From assembly GCF_015776785.2 (NCBI RefSeq), contig NZ_LFMD02000003.1, positions 1,644,330 to 1,708,329 on the forward strand: a DNA stretch of 64,000 bases, written 5' to 3'. How positions within the stretch are numbered: position 1 is the stretch's first letter; every line of letters begins with the position of its first letter. Position numbers and translations under genes: made by a program. The notes beneath the pieces are model-generated. The model was not told the DNA's origin, made no database searches, and saw nothing but the letters and a program-made list of their open reading frames with translations. Origin of the DNA: Kitasatospora sp. SUK 42 (lineage in GTDB: Bacteria > Actinomycetota > Actinomycetes > Streptomycetales > Streptomycetaceae). This document shows, piece by piece, positions 42,210 through 48,750 of this stretch.

Positions 42210-42980
42210 TCAGGGCCGCTTGACGGCCACGGTGAGGTCCACGACGAACGGCTCGACCACGACGCCGTCCGGGAACTCGGCCCGCATGGCCTCCCGTTCG
42301 GCGGCCAGCACCGGCGCGCGCTCCTCCGGGGTGAGCGAGGCCAGGTACGAGCGGGAGCTGAGGTCGGTGAGCACGTGCTCGACGGTGACCCTCCGCTCCC
42401 AGTGCAGCTTCGCCCGTTCGACCGCGAGGCCGGCCGGAGCGAAGTGGCTGGTGTGCCGGTCGATCCCGCGGTAGCCGTGGTAGCGCTCGGGCAGGACGGC
42501 GGCCATCCGCCCGTCCCGGGCCCGGATCCACGGCACGGTCCCGTCGTGCACGTTCCACCAGGCGGCGACGGCGCCGCCTGGCCGCAGCACCCGGATCGCC
42601 TCGGGGACGGACCGCTCCGGGTACGTCCAGTGGAAGGCCTGGGCGTAGGTGATCAGGTCCGCCGAGTGGTCGTGGAAGGGCAGGTCGTCGCCGGTGCCGC
42701 GGACCAGCGGCAGCGTGGGCGAGGAGGCCAGGAACCGGGCGGCCATGCCCGCGCTGGGCTCGACGGCGACGACCTCCGCGCCCCGGGCGGCCAGCAGCCT
42801 GGTCCCGATGCCGGTGCCCGCGCCGACGTCCAGGACCCGGGCGCCCTTGAGGCTGCGGCCCCAGAGCCGCTCCAGGGCGTCGAACAGCTCGTCCGGGTAG
42901 CCGGGGCGGCCCCGCTCGTACTCCTCGGCGACCCCGCCGAAGCTCTGCGCGGCCTCCCGGCAGTTCCGACCCTCCGTCAT
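42210..42980 (-). CDS. Class I SAM-dependent methyltransferase
   Basis: 256 residues, ATG 42980. SAM-binding motif RVLDVGAGTGIGTRLLAARG (about 46-65), acidic motif II VVAVEPSAGM and motif DLITYAQAFHWTYPERSVPE, typical of the Methyltransf_11/YcgJ-like group. Substrate unknown. It stands between ilvD and the TIM-barrel protein on the same strand. Confidence 0.88.
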   Translation of the reverse strand: MTEGRNCREAAQSFGGVAEEYERGRPGYPDELFDALERLWGRSLKGARVLDVGAGTGIGTRLLAARGAEVVAVEPSAGMAARFLASSPTLPLVRGTGDDLPFHDHSADLITYAQAFHWTYPERSVPEAIRVLRPGGAVAAWWNVHDGTVPWIRARDGRMAAVLPERYHGYRGIDRHTSHFAPAGLAVERAKLHWERRVTVEHVLTDLSSRSYLASLTPEERAPVLAAEREAMRAEFPDGVVVEPFVVDLTVAVKRP

Positions 42981-43026
42981 CTCTCCCCTTCCGCAGGGCA
43001 GTTCGCGCCCGCACGGGCGCGAGGGC

Positions 43027-44325
43027 TCAGCGTACGCGCGAGGGGGTGGCCAGGTGCACGCGGGTGAAGGCCAGGGCCTCGGCCAGGTCGGCCTCGCGTT
43101 CGGCGGGGGACGCGGAACGGCGGGTGTTGACCTCCAGCACCACGTGGCCGTCGAAGCCGGTGCGGGCCAGGTGTTCGAGCAGCTCGGCGCAGGGCTGGTT
43201 GCCCCGGCCGGGGATCAGGTGCTCGTCCTTGCCGGAGCCGCTGCCGTCGGCCAGGTGGACGTGGCCGAGCCGGTCGCCCATCCGCTCGACCATCTCGAAG
43301 GTGTCGATCCGGGAGGTGGCGGCGTGCGAGAGGTCGATGGTGAAGTGCCGGTACTCCTCGTCGGTGACGTCCCAGCCGGGCGCGTACGCGAGCACCTCGC
43401 GGTCGCGGTAGCGCCACGGGTACATGTTCTCGATGGCGAAGCGGACGTCGGTCTCGCCCGCCATCCGGTTGACGCCCTCGACGAACTCGCGGGCGTACTG
43501 CCGCTGCCACCGGAACGGCGGATGGACGACGACGGCGCTCGCACCGAGCTTCTCGGCCGCCGCCCGGGCCCGGACCAGCTTGGTCCACGGATCGGTGGTC
43601 CACACCCGCTGGGTGATCAGCAGACAGGGCGCGTGCACGGCCAGGATCGGCATCTGGTGGGCGTCCGACAGCCGGCGCAGGGCGTCGATGTCCTGGCTGA
43701 CCGGGTCGTTCCAGACCATCACCTCGACCCCGTCGTAGCCGAGCTTGGCGGCCAGCTCGAAGGCGACGGCGGTGCTCGCCGGGTACACCGAGGCGGTGGA
43801 CAGGACGACCTTGGTGTCGGGGATGTGCAGGGCCGGGTGCCGGGGCAGCACCAGCCGGTCGGTGGTGCGCAGCAGCGGCGGGCGGGCGGCCTCGCGCTTG
43901 GCGGCCTTGACGGAGCGCACCGACTGGACGGCGGCCTTGGCGGCGCCGGCGGCCCGGGCGGTGCGGGTCTCGCGGGGCTGCTCCTTGGCGGGGGTCCGCT
44001 TCGGGGCGGGCTGCCCGGTGGCCGCCGTCTGCTTCGGGGCCGCCGTCTGCCCGGTGGTGGCCGTCTGCCTGGTGGCGGCCTTCTTCGCCGCGGCCTTCTT
44101 CGCGACGGCCTTCGGGGTGACCTTCGAGACGGCCTTCGACGCGGCCTTCGGGGTGGCCTTCTTCGCGGTGCGCTGGGCCGCCTTGACGGCCCTGGCGGCC
44201 TGCGCCGCGGTGGCGCCCTTCACCGCCTTGCCGAGCCGGCGGCGCGGGCTGCCCGACCGCGACTGCCCGTCTTCTCCGGGGGCGCGGTCCTCCCGCGTCC
44301 CGTCCTCGCCCGCTGGTTGCACCAC
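43027..44325 (-). CDS. Sugar phosphate isomerase/epimerase-like TIM-barrel protein with histone H1-like N-terminus
   Basis: 432 residues from GTG 44325; GTG 44322 is equivalent. The C-terminal 280 residues form an AP-endonuclease-2/xylose isomerase-like barrel (LSTASVYPASTAVAFELAAKLGYDGVEV, VVVHPPFRWQ, FAIENMYPW, TIDLSHAATS, HVHLADG, VVLEVNTR) with the metal-ligand Glu, His and Asp expected of the fold. The first 140 residues are Lys/Ala/Pro/Thr-rich with KAAAKKAAT-type repeats resembling histone H1 tails, which homologues I know of do not carry. Neither a ribosome site nor a leader is obvious. Confidence 0.8.
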   Translation of the reverse strand: MVQPAGEDGTREDRAPGEDGQSRSGSPRRRLGKAVKGATAAQAARAVKAAQRTAKKATPKAASKAVSKVTPKAVAKKAAAKKAATRQTATTGQTAAPKQTAATGQPAPKRTPAKEQPRETRTARAAGAAKAAVQSVRSVKAAKREAARPPLLRTTDRLVLPRHPALHIPDTKVVLSTASVYPASTAVAFELAAKLGYDGVEVMVWNDPVSQDIDALRRLSDAHQMPILAVHAPCLLITQRVWTTDPWTKLVRARAAAEKLGASAVVVHPPFRWQRQYAREFVEGVNRMAGETDVRFAIENMYPWRYRDREVLAYAPGWDVTDEEYRHFTIDLSHAATSRIDTFEMVERMGDRLGHVHLADGSGSGKDEHLIPGRGNQPCAELLEHLARTGFDGHVVLEVNTRRSASPAEREADLAEALAFTRVHLATPSRVR

Positions 44326-44405
44326 GGGAGACAGCGTAAGCGGAGCACGCCGCGAACGGGACCGGATGCCCGGCGGAGTGACGACCGGCACTCCCGCGCC
44401 GGTCC

Positions 44406-44450
44406 GGCCCGGTGGCTCACGGCCCGGTGGCTCAGGGTCCGGTGGCTCAG
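44406..44450. repeat. Three 15-bp tandem repeats
   Basis: GGCCCGGTGGCTCAC, GGCCCGGTGGCTCAG and GGTCCGGTGGCTCAG end to end, overlapping the last four bases of the Ppx/GppA gene, in the gap upstream of the TIM-barrel gene. Likely replication slippage. Confidence 0.7.
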
Positions 44451-45409
44451 GGGGTGAGCGCGGGCCGGAGGCGGTCGGCGGGGCTGTCCATCGAGTCCAG
44501 CTGGCGCAGGATGATGCCCTCGCGCAGCGCCCACGGGCAGACGTCCAGCTCCTCAAGGCCGAACAGGTCCATCGCGGCGTCGGCGACCAGCGCCCCGGCC
44601 AGCAGCTGCTTGGCCCGCCCCTCGGAGACGCCGGGGATCTGAGCGCGCTCGGCGACGGTCATCGAGGACAGCCGCGGCAGCCAGGCGGACAGCCCGCTGC
44701 GGGTGAGCCGGCGATCGGCGTACGGGCCGGAGTCGGCGGGGGCGGCGCCGGTCATCCGGGCCAGCTGCTTGAAGGTCTTGGAGGTGGCGACGGCGTGCTG
44801 CGGCGGCCCGAGCCGGGAGATCTCGCCGACCACGTTGGCGATCTGGGCCCGGATGTGCCGTCTCAGCTCGCGCAGCCCGTCCGCGTCGGCGACGTCCCCG
44901 GGCAGCCAGCGGGCGGTCAGCCGGCCGGCGCCCAGCGGCAGCGAACAGGCGACGTCGGGCTGCTCGTCCAGGCCGCAGGCGATCTCCAGCGAGCCGCCGC
45001 CGATGTCCAGGTTGAGCAGCCGGCCCGAGGACCAGCCGAACCAGCGGCGGACGGCCAGGAAGGTCAGCCGGGCCTCGTCCTGCCCGGAGAGCACCCGCAG
45101 CTCGACGCCGGTCTCGGCGGCCACCCGGCGCAGCACCTCCTCGCCGTTGACGGCCTCGCGGATGGCGGAGGTGGCGAAGGGCAGGATGTCGACCACGCCC
45201 TTGTCCTCGGCGACCCGCAGCGAGGAGGACACATGGCCGACCAGCCGCTCGACGCCGGTCTCGCTTATCGCGCCGGACGCGTCCAGCAGCTCGGCCAGGC
45301 GCAACTCGGCCTTGTGCGAGTAGGCGGGCAGCGGGGCGGCACCCGGGTGGGCGTCCACCACGAGGAAGTGGACCGTGTTGGAACCTACGTCGAGCACACC
45401 GAGTCGCAT
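44447..45409 (-). CDS. Ppx/GppA family phosphatase
   Basis: 320 residues, ATG 45409. Actin-like ATPase fold with VLDVGSNTVHFLVVD (phosphate 1 motif) and LNLDIGGGSLEIACG (phosphate 2). Members hydrolyse polyphosphate or pppGpp; short actinobacterial forms like this one lack the C-terminal HD-like domain. Specificity cannot be assigned. Upstream of, and on the same strand as, the TIM-barrel protein gene. Confidence 0.9.
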   Translation of the reverse strand: MRLGVLDVGSNTVHFLVVDAHPGAAPLPAYSHKAELRLAELLDASGAISETGVERLVGHVSSSLRVAEDKGVVDILPFATSAIREAVNGEEVLRRVAAETGVELRVLSGQDEARLTFLAVRRWFGWSSGRLLNLDIGGGSLEIACGLDEQPDVACSLPLGAGRLTARWLPGDVADADGLRELRRHIRAQIANVVGEISRLGPPQHAVATSKTFKQLARMTGAAPADSGPYADRRLTRSGLSAWLPRLSSMTVAERAQIPGVSEGRAKQLLAGALVADAAMDLFGLEELDVCPWALREGIILRQLDSMDSPADRLRPALTP

Positions 45410-45460
45410 AACTCTCCACGCTACGCGATCCGGGCAAGGCGGAGATCGGTTGTGACGGTA

Positions 45461-46345
45461 CTAGTGCTGGTCCTGGTCGTTCGGAGACCTTCCGTGCGCG
45501 AGCGGTCCGGTCCTGCCCTCGGTGTGGCAGTTGGTGTCCACCCAGCGGCGGGCCGGTCCCGGAGTGTCGGTGATCAGGCCGTCGGCGCCCCGGGCGGACA
45601 TCAGCTGCCAGGACTCCTCGTCGTCCAGCGTCCACACGTACACCTCGCGACCGGCCCTCCGCTCGGCGGCGATCCGGGCGGCGCTGGCCAGGTCGGCCGC
45701 CAGGGCGATGCCGCTCAGCTTGAGGTCCCCCGGGCTGTCGGCGATCGCACCGCTCTGGATCAGCACCACCGGCAGGGCGGGCGCGACGGCGTGGGCCTGG
45801 CGCAGGTGCTCGGCCGAGAAGGAGTAGAGCACCACGTGCGCACTGCTGCTGGCGGCGATCCTGGCGATCCGGGCCACGTCCTCGGGACGCTGCCACTTGA
45901 TCTCCATCAGCAGCGTGGCGCTGCTGCCGGAGAGGCGATCGAGCAACTGCTCCAGGGTGGGCACGGGCTCCGCGGGGCCGGGGCCGACGGTCACCCGCAG
46001 GGCGGCGACCTGGGCGGCGGTCAGGTCGGCGACCGCGCCCCTGCCGTCGGTGGTGCGATCCACGGTGGGGTCGTGCATCAGCACCGGGACGCCGTCCCGG
46101 GTGGTCTGCACGTCGGTCTCCAGCCAGTCGGCGCCCTCGCCGAGGGCGGCCTCGAAGGAGGCCATGGTGTTCTCGGGCGCGTTGCGCGGCGCGCCCCGGT
46201 GCCCGATCACCACCGGGGAGTCGCACACCGACGACCCGGCGGCCGCACCGGCCCGCGGCGCAGGGCCGGTGGAGGCACAGCTGGCGGCCAGGACCGCGAG
46301 GACGGCGAGGACGGACGTCTGGGCGGCGCGGGGCGAGGAGGTCAC
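45461..46345 (-). CDS. Glycerophosphodiester phosphodiesterase, lipoprotein
   Basis: 294 residues from GTG 46345 with GGAG upstream. N-terminal hydrophobic segment with lipobox LAASCAS, so predicted lipid-anchored outside. Catalytic motifs of GDPD: VIGHRGAPRNAPENTMASF, WLETDVQTTRDGVPVLMHDPTVDRTTDG; later LLMEIKW. Hydrolyses glycerophosphodiesters from lipid or teichoic acid turnover to glycerol-3-phosphate. Followed by ppx-like gene 51 bases on. Confidence 0.9.
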   Translation of the reverse strand: MTSSPRAAQTSVLAVLAVLAASCASTGPAPRAGAAAGSSVCDSPVVIGHRGAPRNAPENTMASFEAALGEGADWLETDVQTTRDGVPVLMHDPTVDRTTDGRGAVADLTAAQVAALRVTVGPGPAEPVPTLEQLLDRLSGSSATLLMEIKWQRPEDVARIARIAASSSAHVVLYSFSAEHLRQAHAVAPALPVVLIQSGAIADSPGDLKLSGIALAADLASAARIAAERRAGREVYVWTLDDEESWQLMSARGADGLITDTPGPARRWVDTNCHTEGRTGPLAHGRSPNDQDQH

Positions 46346-46441
46346 GGCTCGGTGCTCCAGCTGCTGCTTCGGTCGCTGTGGTTGCTGTGGTCGCTTCGCC
46401 GGGTGGCCGTACGGTGCGCGGCCCCACGGACCGGCCAACCG

Positions 46442-47734
46442 TCAGAGCAGGCCGTCCCACAACTGTTCCACGACGACCGCCCACCAGCTCTCCGGATCGC
46501 CGAAGACCGTGCCGTCCAGCTCCGCCAAGCCGCGCTGCAGGGCCCCCACCGCCCCGCCCGCGGCCGCCGGGTCGAGCCCGCGCAGAGCGGGCCACCAGCC
46601 GGCGAACAGCTCCAGGCAGCGGACGAACGAGCGCAGGTCGGCGTTGCAGTGGCGGGCGGTCGCGTAGTCCGGGTCCACCGCCCGGACGGCGCCGTCGGCG
46701 GTGTCCAGGGTGATCGCCGCCCAGCCGTCCGTGCCCAGCACCAGCTGCCCGGCGAGCGCCGACCGCTCGCGCTCGGCCACCCGGGTGCCCCGACCCAGCG
46801 CCGCCAGGTGCGCGCCGAGCGGCGGGAGGACCGGGAGCGGCCGGGACCCGTCCGCGATCGCCTCCACCCCCGGGTGGTGCAGCGCGAAGAAGCCGTCGAC
46901 GGCCACCGGCACGCCCACCGCCAGCAGCAGCGCCGCCGCCTCCCCGGGCAGCTCCGCCCGCGCCACGTCCGCCGGGTCGAAACGCTGCACGCCCGCCGGG
47001 CCGAACCGCTCGGCGAGCCGCCGCGCCAGCACCGCGTCCGGCACGTCCGGCAGCGGCGGCACGGCGCGCGGGAACGGCACCCGGTTGCGGGCCGGCCCCT
47101 CCGGCGGCGCAGGCAGCTGCCGTACGGCGGCGGCCCGGTGGTCGAAGCGCGGCCCGTACGACAGCTCGAAGTCCAGCCGGACGTGGGGCAGCTCCGCCGC
47201 CAGCGCGTACGCCCAGTAGCCGCCGGGCAGCGCGCTCAACCGCAGGTCGGTGCGGACCGCCAGCACGTCCTCGGCCGCCACCCCCTGCTCCCGCAGCCAC
47301 CACCAGCCGCGCAGCGCCGGGTGCGGCAGACCGGCCGCCGAACGCAGCGCCAGCGAACGGGTCTCACCGGTGTCGTCCCGGTACCTCAGCTCGGCCCGGG
47401 CGCCCCGGCCGATGGCCGGCGGGCGGGTCGGGTCGTACCCGCCCGCACCGACGAAGTCCCGGTAGAGCCCGACCACTTCGTCCACCGGCACCGAGGGCCA
47501 CACCGTGAACCGCCCGCTCTCCCGGTCCACCACGGCACACGCCGCCCCCACCTCCCCGGGCGCCCGCCGCTCCCCGCTCCGCGGATCCACCCCCACCCGC
47601 GGCGGCTCCGCCCACACCACCCACCCCAGCTCGAACTCGTGCACACACACCCGCCGCACCGCACCGGCCCCCTGCGGCAGATCCCCGTTGATCCACCGCT
47701 GCCCGGCCTCCACCGCCTGCGCCCGCGAGATCAC
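46442..47734 (-). CDS. Two-domain immunity-like protein (YrhB/Imm35 plus SUKH-4)
   Basis: 430 residues. The N-terminal 100 residues follow the YrhB/Imm35 pattern (HEFELGWVVWAEP, ACAVVDRESGRFTVWPSVPVDEV). The C-terminal half (about 245-430) has a SUKH-4 layout: LAERFGPAGVQRFDPADV, LLLAVGVPVAVDGFFALHHP, LVLGTDGWAAITLDTADGAV, FVRCLELFAGWWP. Both domain types protect against polymorphic toxins. It lies downstream of the toxin gene on the same strand, across a 1-kb repeat region. Assignment is by pattern; no binding data can be inferred. Confidence 0.75.
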   Translation of the reverse strand: MISRAQAVEAGQRWINGDLPQGAGAVRRVCVHEFELGWVVWAEPPRVGVDPRSGERRAPGEVGAACAVVDRESGRFTVWPSVPVDEVVGLYRDFVGAGGYDPTRPPAIGRGARAELRYRDDTGETRSLALRSAAGLPHPALRGWWWLREQGVAAEDVLAVRTDLRLSALPGGYWAYALAAELPHVRLDFELSYGPRFDHRAAAVRQLPAPPEGPARNRVPFPRAVPPLPDVPDAVLARRLAERFGPAGVQRFDPADVARAELPGEAAALLLAVGVPVAVDGFFALHHPGVEAIADGSRPLPVLPPLGAHLAALGRGTRVAERERSALAGQLVLGTDGWAAITLDTADGAVRAVDPDYATARHCNADLRSFVRCLELFAGWWPALRGLDPAAAGGAVGALQRGLAELDGTVFGDPESWWAVVVEQLWDGLL

Positions 47735-47819
47735 CCAGCCACCCCGTCCCCATCCCCGTCCCCCACCCCGGCGACCCTACGCCCCGCCCCACCCCGGAAC
47801 CCCCTACCCGGCTGCGCAG

Positions 47820-48126
47820 GAAGTCGGACCGGCCGACTTCCTACGCGACCCCACCCCCACCGACCAGAACCGACGCCCGGGACGCACCAAAAGTCGAACC
47901 AGCCGACTTCCTGCGCAACCCCACCCGCTCACAAGCCCGGCAGCCGACCTGCCGCCCCTGCCCACCAGAACCCACACCCAGAACGCACCAGAAGTCGGAC
48001 CGGCCGACTTCCTACGCAACCCCACCCGCCCACAAGCCCCGCAGCCGACCCACCGCCCCCACCCACCAGAACCCACACCCAGAACACACCAGAAGTCGGA
48101 CCGGCCGACCTCCTACGCGAGGTGCG
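47820..48126. repeat. 101-bp tandem repeats each opening with a 21-bp inverted repeat
   Basis: Units begin at 47820 (shortened, 70 bp), 47890 (101 bp), 47991 (101 bp) and 48092 (partial). Each begins with GAAGTCGG-ACCGG-CCGACTTC, perfect in the first and third copies and slightly degenerate in the others. Copies 2 and 3 are nearly identical apart from scattered substitutions. The array ends 85 bases upstream of the immunity-like gene start, so it could be an operator or terminator array. Confidence 0.85.
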
Positions 48127-48212
48127 GCGGCGGGTGGGCTCCGATCGCTAGGACCAGGGGGTGGGGCCACCAGGCGGGGCGATCCGACCGGATGTCCAGC
48201 TACCCCCCGAAC

Positions 48213-48245
48213 CGCCACGCAGGAGGCCGAGCCTCCTGCGTGGCG
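48213..48245. terminator. Perfect 15-bp hairpin
   Basis: CGCCACGCAGGAGGC-CGA-GCCTCCTGCGTGGCG: arms perfectly complementary, three-base loop, followed by ACGAAAAGG on the plus strand. It could be a terminator or a structured RNA element. Confidence 0.7.
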
Positions 48246-48285
48246 ACGAAAAGGACCGCCCCTACGGCCGCTGATGAGCTGGAAG

Positions 48286-48314
48286 AGGGGCGCGGCCACT
48301 GGCCAGGCGCCCCT
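48286..48314. repeat. Compound hairpin
   Basis: AGGGGCGC and GCGCCCCT enclose a second inverted repeat GGCCA-C-TGGCC, giving a two-storey stem. 40 bases after the 15-bp hairpin. Confidence 0.55.
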
Positions 48315-48451
48315 GGTCTCGGGGACCGGCGCAAGAGTGGCGGCCGGCCCAGGCCCGGAAGGGAAGGCCGGAGGGGCAAGGCAACGGCGAGCAAGCCGCT
48401 ATCGCCGACTAGTCCCCCGACGCTGCACCGGGCGCAACCTCCTGGGCGACG

Positions 48452-48675
48452 GCCGACCGGCCACCATCGGCACCGGCCTTGAGACCAGACCGACAGAACG
48501 ACTTCCCGGGTGGCGGAAACGCCACCGAGGCCGGGCAGGCGGGGTGGATGCCCCTGGACGAGAGCCGACCGGCCACCACCGGCACCGGCCTTGAGACCAG
48601 ACCGACAGGGCGGCTTCCCCGGTGGCGGAAACGCCACCGGGGCGGGCAGGCGGGGTGGATGCTCCTAGGCGGCGG
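48452..48675. repeat. Two 112-bp direct repeats with GAAA-loop hairpins
   Basis: Copies 48452-48563 and 48564-48675 share long identical stretches (for example GGCACCGGCCTTGAGACCAG). Each contains GGTGGCG-GAAA-CGCCACC; in the second copy the stem grows to 11 perfect pairs (48617-48642). A third, poorer start is seen at about 48675. Confidence 0.82.
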
Positions 48676-48750
48676 CCTACCAGCCATCGCCGCCGGCGCG
48701 GGGCGCAGGGCGATGGTGAGCAGCCGCTGTCGTCGGCTGGCCCCGGTGCC

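Larger units (their letters stand above)
47735..48750. other. Repeat- and hairpin-rich noncoding region in toxin locus
   Basis: 1016 bases with no convincing gene on either strand, although GC bias leaves several frames open. Contents in order: 101-bp tandem repeats (47820-48126), a perfect 15-bp hairpin (48213-48245), a compound hairpin (48286-48314), two 112-bp direct repeats with GAAA-loop hairpins (48452-48675), and a diverged echo of 48390-48440 near 48720-48760, at the toxin 3' end. Confidence 0.65.

Noticed and set aside
40222..43014. A 930-codon frame joining ilvD with upstream sequence
   Set aside because: Only the part from GTG 42066 is IlvD; the rest is the methyltransferase gene read in another frame, so this is not a fusion.
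47820..48126. CRISPR array
   Set aside because: Units are near-identical over the full 101 bp with no variable spacers, and no cas genes are present.
43745..48151. A 1468-codon plus-strand open frame
   Set aside because: It runs antisense across several well-supported minus-strand genes; its composition is GC-skew translation (Gly, Arg, Val, Gln) without any domain.
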